This document shows positions 49,963 through 61,584 of a stretch of DNA of 64,000 nucleotides, piece by piece; the first letter of the stretch is position 1; each line of letters starts with the position of its first letter. The stretch lies in contig NC_039358.1 in assembly GCF_003573695.1 (NCBI RefSeq), forward strand, positions 196,071,192-196,135,191. Direction: 5' to 3'. The DNA is from Papaver somniferum. Its lineage: Eukaryota; Streptophyta; Magnoliopsida; Ranunculales; Papaveraceae. The notes beneath the pieces are model-generated. The model was not told the DNA's origin. It searched no databases and saw only the letters and a list, made by a program, of their open reading frames with translations. Position numbers and translations under genes: made by a program.

Positions 49963-51123
49963 TTTCTATTAAAGATGAGTTTATCTAGTTTGCAATTTAG
50001 TCTCAGAAATCAATTTCCGACTTATAACGAAGTGTATAGACTTTTTTGAGTTAACGTATATAAAATTCAACATTTTTATGAATTCTTTATTTTTGTGTTG
50101 GCTTTGTCTTTCTATTTGATTCAAGATAGATGAAATTTTTTTAGGATTTGGATTAGTTCTGCATGGTCTTTCATCCTTCTTCTATTGTGAAATTTGACTT
50201 CCTTCATATTTTCTTGAATCAACGTACATAGAAATGCAATTTCTACTAGGTGTATTGCCTTAGAACATATTAATTCTAATTACAATATATTTTTCAAACT
50301 TTTTCTGTTAAAGATGAGTCTATCTAGTTTGCAATTTAGTCTCAGAAATCAATTTCCGACTTATAACGAAGTGTGTGTACTTTTTTGAGTTAACGTATAT
50401 AAAATTCAACATTTTTATGAACTCTTTCTTTTTGTGTTGGCTTTGTCTTTCTATTTGATTCAAGATAGATGAAATTTGTTAGGATTTGGATTAGTTCTGC
50501 ATGGTCTTTCATCCTTCTTCTATTGTGAAATTTGACTTCCTTCATATTTTCTTGAATCAACGTACATAGAAATGCAATTTTTACTAGAGGTATTGCCTAA
50601 GAACATATTAGTTGTAATTACAATACATTTTTCAAACTTTTTATGCTAAAGATGAGTTTATCTAGTTTACAATTTAGTCTCAGAAATCAATTTCCGACTT
50701 ATAACGAAATGTGTAGACTTTTTTGAGTTAACTTAAATAAAATTCAAAATTTTTATGAACTCTTTCTTTTTGTGTTGGCTTTGTCTTTCTATTTGATTCA
50801 AGATAGATGAAATTTGTTAAGATTTTGATTAGTTCTGCATGGTCTTTCATCCTTCTTCTATTGTGAAATCTGACTTCCTTCATATTTTCTTGAATCAACG
50901 TACATAGAAATGCAATTTTTACTAGACGTATTGCCTTAGAACATATTAATTGTAATTACAATACATTTTTCAAACTTTTTCTGTTAAAGATGAGTTTAAC
51001 TGGTTTACAATTTAGTCTCAGAAATCAATTTCCCACTTATAACGAAGTGTGTAGACTTTTTTGAGTTAACGTATATTAAATTCAACATTTTTATGAACTC
51101 TTTCTTTTTGTGTTGGCTTTGTC
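49963..51123 (+). repeat. Higher-order block B2 (partner 40.50-41.66 kb)
   Basis: Second copy of the block above, with few private differences (CTGGTTTAC at 51000 versus CTAGTTTAC). Confidence 0.82.
50056..50072 (+). other. Empty paralogue of the LINE copy 1-4 insertion site
   Basis: Same target with GTGTATAGAC upstream and ATGAATTCTTTATTTTTG downstream; partner of 40593 in the 9463-bp duplication. Confidence 0.8.
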
Positions 51124-51377
51124 TTTCTTTTTGATTCAAGATAGATGAAATTTGTTAGGATTTGGATTAGTTGTGCATGGTCTTTCATCCTTCTTCTATT
51201 GTGAAATTTGACTTCCTTCATATTTTCTTAAATCAACGTACATAGAAATGCAATTTTTACTAGACGTGTTGCCTTAGAACATATTGATTGTAATTACAAT
51301 ACATTTTTAAAACTTTTTCTGTTCAAGATGAGTTTATCTAGTTTACAATTTAGTCTCAGAAATCAATTTCCGACTTA
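50595..51377 (+). repeat. Higher-order block D1 (partner 53.98-54.76 kb, offset 3380 bp)
   Basis: Shared rare variants: CTGGTTTACAATTT (51000 and 54380), CTTTCTTTTTGATTC, AGTTGTGCATGG, GACGTGTTGCC and TTTTTCTGTTCAAGATG. The offset is again ten monomers. Confidence 0.82.
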
Positions 51378-52422
51378 TAACGAAGTGTGTAGACTTTTTT
51401 GAGTTAACGTATATAAAATTCAACATTTTTATGAACTCTTTCTTTTTGTGTGGCTTTGTCTTTCTATTTGATTCAAGATAGATGAAATTTGTTAGGATTT
51501 GGATTAGTTCTGCATGGTCTTTCATCCTTCTTCTATTGTGAAATTTGACTTCCTTCATATTTTCTTGAATCAACGTAAACAGAAATGCAATTTTTACTAA
51601 GCGTATTGCCTTAGAACATATTAATTGTAATTACAATACATTTTTCAAACTTTTTCTGTTAAAGATGAGTCTATCTAGTTTAAAATTTAGTATCAGAAAT
51701 AAATTTCCCGACTTATAACGAAATGTGTAGACTTTTTTGAGTTAACGTATATAAAATTCAATATTTTTATGAACTCTTTCTTTTTGTGTTGGCTTTGTCT
51801 TTCTATTTGATTCAAAATAGATGAAATTTGTTAGGATTTGGATTATTTCTGCATGGTCTTTCATCCTTCTTCTATTGTGAAATTTGAGCTCATTCATATT
51901 TTCTTGAATCAACGTACTTAGAAATGCAATTTTTACTAGACGTATTGCCTGAGAACATATTAAATTTAATTACAATACATTTTTCAAACTTTTTCTGTTA
52001 AAGATGAGTTTATCTAGTTTATAATTTAGTCTCAGAAATCAATTTCCGACTTATAATGAAATGTGTAGACTTTTTTGAGTTAGCGGATGTAAAATTCAAA
52101 AAATTTATGAGCTCTTTCTTTTTGTGTTGGCTTTCTCTTTCTATTTGATTAAAAATAGATGGAAATTGTTAGGATTTGGATTAGTTATGCATGGTCTTTC
52201 ATCCTTCTTCTATTGTGAAATTTGACTTCCTTCATATTTTCTTGAATCAACGTACATAGAAATGCAATTTTTACTAGACGTATTGCCTTAGAACATATTA
52301 ATTGTAATTACAATACATTTTTCAAACTTTTTCTATTAAAGATGAGTTTATCTAGTTTGCAATTTAGTCTCAGAAATCAATTTCCGACTTATAACGAAGT
52401 GTATAGACTTTTTTGAGTTAAC

Positions 52423-52439
52423 GTATATAAAATTCAACA
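52423..52439 (+). other. Empty paralogue of the LINE copy 1-4 insertion site
   Basis: Same target, GTGTATAGAC upstream, ATGAATTCTTCC downstream. Confidence 0.72.
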
Positions 52440-53974
52440 TTTTTATGAATTCTTCCTTTTTGTGTTGGCTTTGTCTTTCTATTTGATTCAAGATAGATGA
52501 AATTTGTTAGGATTTGGATTAGTTCTGCATGGTCTTTCATCCTTCTTCTATTGTGAAATTTGACTTCCTTCATATTTTCTTGAATCAACGTACATAGAAA
52601 TGCAATTTTTACTTGACGTATTGCCTTAGAACATATTAATTGTAATTACATTACATTTTCAAACTGTTTCTATTAAAGATGAGTTTATCTAGTTTACAAT
52701 TTAGTCTCAGAAATCAATTTCCGACTAATAACGAAGTGTGTAGACTTTTTTGAGTTAACGTATATAAAATTCAACATTTTTATGAACTCTTTCTTTTTGT
52801 GTTGGCTTTGTCTTTCTATTTGATTCAAGATAGATGAAATTTGTTAGGATTTGGATTAGTTCTTCATGGTCTTTCATCCTTCTTCTATTGTGAAATTTGA
52901 CTTCCTTCATATTTTCTTGAATCAACGTACATAGAAATGCAATTTTTACTAGACGTATTGCCTTAGAACATATTAATTATAATTACAATGCATTTTTCAA
53001 ACTTTTTCTGTTAAAGATGAGTCTATCTAGTTTACAATTTAGTCTCAGAAATAAATTTCCCGACTTATAACGAAATGTGTAGACTTTTTTGAGTTAACGT
53101 ATATAAAATTCAATATTTTTATGAACTCTTTCTTTTTTTGTTGGCTTTGTCTTTCTATTTGATTCAAAATAGATGAAATTTGTTAGGATTTGGATTATTT
53201 CTGTATGGTCTTTCATCCTTCTTCTATTGTGAAATTTGACTTCATTCATATTTTCTTGAATCAACGTACATAGAAATGCAATTTTTACTAGACGTATTGC
53301 CGGAGAACATATAAATTTTAATTACAATACATTTTTAAAACTTTTTCTGTTAAAGATGAGTTTATCTAGTTTACAATTTAGTCTCAGAAATCAATTTCCG
53401 ACTTATAACGAAATGTGTAGACTTTTTTGAGTTAACGGATGTAAAATTCAAAATTTTTATGAACTCTTTCTTTTTGTGTTGGCTTTGTCTTTCTATTTGA
53501 TTCAAGATAGATGAAATTTTTTAGGATTTTGATTAGTTCTGCATGGTCTTTCATCCTTCTTCTATTGTGAAATCTGACTTCCTTCATATTTTCTTGAATC
53601 AACGTACATAGAAATGCAATTTTTACTTGACGTATTGCCTTAGAACATATTAATTGTAATTACAATACATTTTTCAAACTTTTTCTGTTAAAGATGAGTT
53701 TAACTAGTTTACAATTTAGTCTCAGAAATCAATTTCCCACTGATAACGAAGTGTGTATACATTTTTAAGTTAACGTATATAAATTTCAACATTTTTATGA
53801 ACTCTTTCTTTTTGTGTTGGCTTTGTCTTTCTATTTGATTTAAGATAGATGGAATTTGTTAGGATTTGGACTAGTTCCGCATGGTCTTTCATCCTTCTTC
53901 TATTGTGAAATTTGACTTCCTTCATATTTTCTTGAATCAACGTACATAGAAATGCAATTTTTACTTGACGTATT

Positions 53975-54757
53975 GCCTAAGAACATATTTGTTGTAATTA
54001 CAATACATTTTTCAAACTTTTTATGCTAAAGATGAGTTTATCTAGTTTACAATTTAGTCTCAGAAATCAATTTCCGACTTATAACGAAATGTGTAGACTT
54101 TTTTGAGTTAACGTATATAAAATTCAAAATTTTTATGAACTTTTTCTTTTTGTGTTGGCTTTGTCTTTCTATTTGATTCAAGATAGATGAAATTTGTTAA
54201 GATTTTGATTAGTTCCCCATGGTCTTTCATCCTTCTTGTATTGTGAAATCTGACTTCCTTCATATTTTCTTGAATCAACGTACATAGAAATGCAATTTTT
54301 ACTAGACGTATTGCCTTAGAACATATTAATTGTAATTACAATACATTTTTCAAACTTTTTCTGTTAAAGATGAGTTTAACTGGTTTACAATTTAGTCTCA
54401 GAAATCAATTTCCCACTTATAACGAAGTGTGTAGACTTTTTTGAGTTAACGTATATTAAATTCAACATTTTTATGAACTCTTTCTTTTTGTGTTGGCTTT
54501 GTCTTTCTTTTTGATTCAAGATAGATGAAATTTGTTAGGATTTGGATTAGTTGTGCATGGTCTTTCATCCTTCTTCTATTGTGAAATTTGACTTCCTTCA
54601 TATTTTCTTAAATCAACGTACATAGAAATGCAATTTTTACTAGACGTGTTGCCTTAGAACATATTGATTGTAATTACAATACATTTTTAAAACTTTTTCT
54701 GTTCAAGATGAGTTTATCTAGTTTACAATTTAGTCTCAGAAATCAATTTCCGACTTA
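53975..54757 (+). repeat. Higher-order block D2 (partner 50.60-51.38 kb)
   Basis: Second copy of the block above. It carries private changes such as AGTTCCCCATGG and CTTCTTGTATTG. Confidence 0.82.
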
Positions 54758-55244
54758 TAACGAAATGTGTAGACTTTTTTGAGTTAACGGATATAAAATT
54801 CAAAATTTTTATGAACTCTTTCTTTTTGTGTTGGCTTTGTCTTTCTATTTGATTCAAGATAGATGAAATTTTTTAGGATTTTGATTAGTTCTGCATGGTC
54901 TTTCATCCTTCTTCTATTGTGAAATATGACTTCCTTCATATTTTCTTGAATCAACGTACACAGAAATGCAATTTTTACTTGACGTATTGCCTTAGAACAT
55001 ATTAATTGTAATTACAATACATTTTTCAAACTTTTTCTGTTAAAGATGAGTTTAACTAGTTTACAATTTAGTCTCAGAAATTAATTTCCCACTGATAACG
55101 AAGTGTGTATACTTTTTTGAGTTAACGTATATAAAATTCAACATTTTTATGAACTCTTTCTTTTTGTGTTGGTCTTTCTATTTGATTCTAGATAGATGAA
55201 ATTTGTTAGGATTTGGATTACTTATGCATGGTCTTTCATCCTTC

Positions 55245-55256
55245 TTCTATTGTGAA
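55245..55256 (-). repeat. Target-site duplication at the poly(A) side of LINE fragment 5
   Basis: TTCTATTGTGAA on the plus strand, repeated exactly at 55783-55794. The outermost two bases are ambiguous, so the duplication is 10-12 bp. Confidence 0.88.
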
Positions 55257-55782
55257 TTTTTTTTTTTTGCTAAATCCAGATTGTATTAATGAATAGCCAA
55301 TATTTACAAAGATTTCACAAGAAAAGAGGTCCTAAGACCCCAAAAACTTACAAACTATTTAAATCTGAAATAAGAAACATATGGAAATTCTAAATGCCTA
55401 AGAAAATCCGGCCTTTCATCAAAGCTTAAACCTTCACCATTTCTAAGATAACATCCCCTCTTTGCCATACAATCAGCTGCAAAATTTGCCTCACGAAAAG
55501 TATGAACAAAACGAATAGAATCATAACTGTTATTAATTCTTCTCCACCTGTGTTTAACAAACCAAGGAAGATTTGTACCCGTCAAGGCAGCAATAGCTCC
55601 CATTGAATCTGAACGCACAAGAACCTTTCTCATATTCCACTTCAAAGCCCATTCTAAACCAACAATAATACCATAAATTTCAGCCAAGAAATTATTTGTA
55701 ATTCCCAGCCCAATGCTCATAGCCCCAACAAAGTTACAATCCGCATCACGCACCACAACACCAGCCCCTGCAACACCTGGGT
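55257..55782 (-). mobile_element. LINE fragment 5: a second lineage, severely 5'-truncated
   Basis: A 526-bp insert on the minus strand, with a 12-base tail (55257-55268) preceded by TTTAGC and a short 3' UTR containing TGTAAATATTGGC. Only the RNase H region after the first catalytic Asp remains. By eye the protein is roughly 60% identical to copies 1-4, so it is a related but distinct LINE, not another duplicate. It lies in the CTTCTATTGTGAAATTTG part of the monomer, a different target from copies 1-4. Confidence 0.93.
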
Positions 55783-55810
55783 TTCTATTGTGAAATTTGA
55801 CTTCCTTCAT
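55355..55810 (-). pseudogene. RNase H remnant in frame with satellite (151 codons)
   Basis: The open frame starts at an ATG in the flanking satellite, reads about nine satellite-derived residues (MKEVKFHNR), then enters the LINE at NPGVAGAG and runs to a stop after SYFRFK. RNase H motifs present are LAEIYGII (E44), VRSDSMGA (D68) and ANFAADCMAK (D113). The segment with the first catalytic Asp was removed by 5' truncation, so an active enzyme is not expected. The fusion is probably accidental; I see no promoter or other evidence of expression. In the LINE family this domain degrades the RNA strand of the RNA:DNA hybrid during insertion. Confidence 0.88.
55783..55794 (-). repeat. Target-site duplication at the 5' side of LINE fragment 5
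   Basis: Exact repeat of 55245-55256; the satellite resumes in phase (ATTTGACTTCC). Confidence 0.88.
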
Positions 55811-57006
55811 ATTTTCTTAAATCAACGTACATAGAAATGCAACTTTTACTAGACGTGTTGCCTTAGAACATATTGATTGTAATTAAAATACATTTTTAAA
55901 ACTTTTTCTGTTAAAGATGAGTTTATCTAGTTTACAATTTAGTCTCAGAAATCAATTTCCCACTGATAACGAAGTGTGTATACATTTTTAAGTTAACGTA
56001 TATAAATTTCAACATTTTTATGAACTCTTTCTTTTTGTGTTGGCTTTGTCTTTCTATTTGATTCAAGATAGATGGAATTTGTTAGGATTTGGACTAGTTC
56101 TGCATGGTCTTTCATCCTTCTTCTATTGTGAAATTTGACTTCCTTCATATTTTCTTGAACCAACGTAAATAGAAATGCAATTTTTACTAGGCGTATTGCC
56201 TTAGAACATATTAATTGTAATTACAATACATTTTTCAAACTTTTTCTGTTAAAGATGAGTCTATCTAGTTTAAAATTTAGTATCAGAAATAAATTTCCCG
56301 ACTTATAACGAAATGTGTAGACTTTTTTGAGTTAACGTATATAAAATTCAATATTTTTATGAACTCTTTCTTTTTGTGTTGGCTTTGTCTTTCTATTTGA
56401 TTCAAGATAGATGAAATTTGTTAAGATTTTGATTAGTTCTGCATGGTCTTTCATCCTTCTTCTATTGTGAAATCTGACTTCCTTCATATATTCTTGAATC
56501 AACGTACTTAGAAATGCAATTTTTACTAGACGTATTGCCTTAGAACATATTAATTGTAATTACAATACATTTTTCAAACATTTTCTGTTAAAGATGAGTA
56601 TATCTAGTTTACAATTTAGTTTCAGAAATCAATTTCCGACTTATAACGAAATGTGTAGACTTTTTTGAGTTAGCGGATGTAAAATTCAAAAAATTTATGA
56701 GCTCTTTCTTTTTGTGTTGGCTTTGTCTTTCTATTTGATTAAAAATAGATGGAAATTGTTAGGATTTGGATTAGTTATGCATGGTCTTTCATCTTTCTTC
56801 TATTGTGAAATTTGACTTCCTTCATATTTTCTTGAATCAACGTACATAGAAATGCAATTTTTACTAGACGTATTGCCTTAGAACATATTAATTGTAATTA
56901 CAATACATTTTCAAACTTTTTCTATTAAAGTTTATCTAGTTTGCAATTTAGTCTCAGAAATCAATTTCCGACTTATAACGAAGTGTATAGACTTTTTTGA
57001 GTTAAC

Positions 57007-57023
57007 GTATATAAAATTCAACA
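57007..57023 (+). other. Empty paralogue of the LINE copy 1-4 insertion site
   Basis: Same target, GTGTATAGAC upstream, ATGAATTCTTTC downstream. The same monomer lacks about five bases near 56930 (TATTAAAGTTTATC). Confidence 0.72.
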
Positions 57024-60000
57024 TTTTTATGAATTCTTTCTTTTTGTGTTGGCTTTGTCTTTCTATTTGATTCAAGATAGATGAAATTTGTTAGGATTTG
57101 GATTAGTTCTGCATGGTCTTTCATCCTTCTTCTATTGTGAAATTTGACTTCCTTCATATTTTCTTGAATCAACGTACATAGAAATGCAATTTTTACTTGA
57201 CGTATTGCCTTAGAACATATTAATTGTAATTACATTACATTTTCAAACTGTTTCTATTAAAGATGAGTTTATCTTGTTTACAATTTAGTCTCAGAAATCA
57301 ATTTCCGACTAATAACGAAGTGTGTAGACTTTTTTGAGTTAACGTATATAAAATTCAACATTTTTATGAACTCTTTCTTTTTGTGTTGGCTTTGTCTTTC
57401 TATTTGATTCAAGATAGATGAAATTTGTTAGGATTTGGATTAGTTCTGCATGGTCTTTCATCCTTCTTCTATTGTGAAATTTGACTTCCTTCATATTTTC
57501 TTGAATCAACGTACATAGAAATGCAATTTTTACTAGACGTATTGCCTTAGAACATATTAATTATAATTACAATGCATTTTTCAAACTTTTTCTGTTAAAG
57601 ATGAGTCTATCTAGTTTACAATTTAGTCTCAGAAATAAATTTCCCGACTTATAACGAAATGTGTAGACTTTTTTGAGTTAACGTATATAAAATTCAATAT
57701 TTTTATGAACTCTTTCTTTTTGTGTTGGCTTTGTCTTTCTATTTGATTCAAAATAGATGAAATTTGTTAGGATTTGGATTATTTCTGCATGGTCTTTCAT
57801 CCTACTTCTATTGTGAAATTTGAGCTCATTCATATTTTCTTGAATCAACGTACTTAGAAATGAAATTTTTACTAGACGTATTGCCTGAGAACATATTAAT
57901 TTTAATTACAATACATTTTTCAAACTTTTTCTGTTAAAGATGAGTTTATCTAGTTTACAATTTAGTCTCAGAAATCAATTTCCGACTTATAAAGAAATGT
58001 GTAGACTTTTTTGAGTTAACGTATATAAAATTCAACATTTTTATGAACTCTTTCTTTTTGTGTTGGCTTTGTCTTTCTATTTGATTCAAGATAGATGAAA
58101 TTTGTTAGGATTTGGATTAGTTCTGCATGGTCTTTCATCCTTCTTCTATTGTGAAATTTGACTTCCTTCATATTTTCTTGAATCAACGTACATAGAAATG
58201 CAATTTTTACTAGACGTATTGCCTAAGAACATATTAATTGTAATTACTGTACATTTTTCAAACTTTTTCTTTTAAAGATGAGTTTATCTAGATTACAATT
58301 TAGTCTCAGAAACCAATTTCCGACTTATAACGAAATGTGTAGACTTTTTTGAGTTAACGTATATTAAATTCAACATTTTTATGAACTCTTTCTTGTTGTG
58401 TTGGCTTTGTCTTTCTATTTGATTCAAGATAGATGAAATTTGTTAGGATTTGGATTAGTTCTGCATGGTCTTTCATCCTTCTTCTATTGTGAAATTTGAC
58501 TTCCTTCATATTTTCTTGAATCAACGTACATAGAAATGCAATTTTTACTAGACGCATTGCCTTAGAACATATTAATTGTAATTACAGTACATTTTTCAAA
58601 GTTTTTCTGTTAAAGATGAGTTTATCTAGTTTACAATTTAGTTTCAGAAATCAATTTCCGACTTATAACGAAATGTGTAGACTTTTTTGAGTTAACGTAT
58701 ATAAAATTCAACATTTTTATGAACTCTTTCTTTTTGTGTTGGCTTTGTCTTTCTATTTGATTCAAGATAGATGAAATTTGTTAGGATTTGGATTAGTTCT
58801 GCATGGTCTTTCATCCTTCTTCTATTGTGAAATTTGACTTCCTTCATATTTTCTTGAATCAACGTACATAGAAATGCAATTTTTACTAGACGTATTGCCT
58901 TAGAACATATTAATTGCAATTACAATACATTTTTCAAACTTTTTCTGTTAAAGATGAGTTTATCTAGTTTATAATTTAGTCTCAGAAATCAATTTCCGAC
59001 TTCTAACGAAATGTGTAGACTTTTTTGAGTTAACGTATATAAAATTGAACAATTTTATGAACTCTTTCTTTTTATGTTGGATTTGTCTTTCTATTTGATT
59101 CAAGATAGATGAAATTTGTTAGGATTTGGATTAGTTCTGCATGGTCTTTCATCCTTCTTCTATTGGGAAATTTGACTTCCTTCATATTTACTTGAATCAA
59201 CGTACATAGAAATGCAATTTTTACTAGACATATTGCCTTAGAACATATTAATTGTAATTACAATACATTTTTCAAACTTTTTATATTAAAGATGAGTTTA
59301 TCTAGTTTACAATTTAGTCTCAGAAATCAATTTCCGACTTATAACGAAATGTCTAGACTTTTTTGAGTTCAAGTATATAAAATTCAACATTCTTATGAAC
59401 TCTTTCTTTTTGTGTTGGATTTGTCTTTTTTTTTTAATTCAAGATAGATGAAATTTTTTAGGATTTGGATTACTTTTGCATGGTCTTTCATCCTTCTTCT
59501 ATTGTGAAATTTGACTTCCTTCATATTTTCTTGAATCAATGTACATAGAAATGCAATTTTTACTAGACGTATTGCCTAAGAACATATTAATTATAATTAC
59601 AATACATTTTTCAAAATTTTTCTGTTAAAGATGAGTTTATCTAGTTTACAATTTAGTCTCACAAATCAATTTCCGACTTATAACGAAATGTCTAGACTTT
59701 TTTGAGTTCAAGTATATAAAATTCAACATTTTTATGAACTCTTTCTTTTTGTGTTGGCTTTGTCTTTCTATCTGATTCAAGATAGATGAAATTTGTTAGG
59801 ATTTGGATTAGTTCTGCATGGTCTTTCATCCTTCTTCTATTGTGAAATTAGACTTCCTTCATATTTTCTTGAATCAACGTACATAGAAATGCAATTTTTA
59901 CTAGACGTATTGCCTAAGAACATATTAATTATAATTACAATACATTTTTCAAAATTTTTCTTTTAAAGATGAGTTTATCTAGTTTACAATTTAGTCTCAG

Positions 60001-61584
60001 AAATCAATTTCTGACTTATAACGAAATGTGTAGACTTTTTTGAGTTAACGTATATAAAATTCAACAATTTTATGAACTCTTTCTTTTTGTGTTGGATTTG
60101 TCTTTCTATTTGATTAAAGATAGATGAAATTTGTTAGGATTTGGATTAGTTCTGCATGGTCTTTAATCCTTCTTCTATTGTGAAATTTGACTTCCTTCAT
60201 ATTTTCTTGAATCAATGTACATAGAAATGCAATTTTTACTAGACGTATTGCCTTAGAACATATTAATTGTAATTACAATACATTTTTAAAACTTTTTCTG
60301 TTAAAGATGAGTTTATCTAGTTTACAATTTAGTCTCAGAAATCAATTTCCGACTTATAACGAAATGTGTAGACTTTTTTGAGTTAACGTATATAAAATTC
60401 AACATTTTTATGAACTCTTTCTTTTTGTGTTGGCTTTGTCTTTCTATTTGATTCAAGATAGATGGAATTTGTTAGGATTTGGATTAGTTCTGCATGGTCT
60501 TTCATCCTTCTTCTATTGTGAAATTTGACATCCTTCATATTTTCTTGAATCAACGTACATAGGAATGAAATTTTTACTACACGTATTGCCCTAAAACATA
60601 TTAATTGTAATTACAATACATTTTTAATACTTTTTCTGTTAAAGATGAGTTTATCTAGTTTATAATTTAGTCTCAGAAGTCAATTTCCGACTTATAACGA
60701 AATGTGTAGACTTTTTTGAGTTAATGTATATAAAATTCAACATTTTTATGAACTCTTTATTTTAGTGTTGGCTTTGTCTTTCTATTTGATTCAAGATAGA
60801 TGAAATTTGTTAGGATTTGGATTAGTTCTGCATGGTCTTTCATCCTTCTTCTATTGTGAAATTTGACTTCCTTCATATTTTCTTGAATCAACGTACATAG
60901 AAATGCAATTTTTACTTGCGTATTGCCTTAGAACACATTAATTATAATTACAATACATTTTTCAAACTTTTTCTGTTAAAGATGAGTTTATCTAGTTTAC
61001 AATTTAGTCTCAGAAATCAATTTCCGATTTATAAAGAAATGTGTAGACTTTTTTGAGTTAACGTATATAAAATTCAACATTTTAATGAACTCTTTCTTTT
61101 TATATTGTCTTTGTCTTTCTATTTGATTCAAGATAGATGAAATTTGTTAGGATTTGGATTAGTTCTGCATGGTCTTTCATCTTTCTTATATTGTGAAATT
61201 TGACTTCCTTCATATTTTCTTGAATCAACGTACATAGAAATGCATTTTTTACTAGAATTATTGCCTTAGAACATATTAATTGTAATTACAATACATTTTT
61301 CAAACTTTTTCTGTTAAAGATGAGTTTATCTAGTTTACAATTTAGTCTCAGAAATCAATTTCCGACTTATAACGAAATGTGTAGACTTTTTTGAGTTAGC
61401 GGATGTAAAATTCAAAAAATTTATGAGCTCTTTCTTTTTGTGTTGGCTTTGTCTTTCTTTTTGATTCAAGATAGATGAAATTTGTTAGGATTTGGATTAG
61501 TTGTGCATGGTCTTTCATCCTTCTTCTATTGTGAAATTTGACTTCCTTCATATTTTCTTGAATCAACGTACATAGAAATGCAAT

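Larger units (their letters stand above)
32073..55256 (+). repeat. 338-bp satellite array, forward block (about 68 monomers)
   Basis: Continuous forward monomers with no gene or element. From about 32 to 37 kb, and again 46-50 kb, most monomers are close to the common consensus (GTTAACGTATATAAAATTCAACA). From about 37.5 to 46 kb and from 50 kb onward, several subtypes alternate in nested higher-order patterns, annotated separately. A truncated monomer at about 32857 is the mirror of the one at 31385. Confidence 0.96.
54970..56820 (+). repeat. Higher-order block E1, split by LINE fragment 5 (partner 61.58-62.90 kb)
   Basis: Apart from the LINE insert, the block recurs about 6078 bp (18 monomers) downstream. 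Shared variants: GAAATTAATTTCCCACTG, GATTCTAGATAGATG, GGATTACTTATGC, GCAACTTTTACTAG, TTGAACCAACGTAAATAG, TTTAGTATCAG, TTCATATATTCTTG and TTTTCAAACATTTTC. One stretch (about 55.95-56.11 kb) does not match the partner. Confidence 0.82.
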
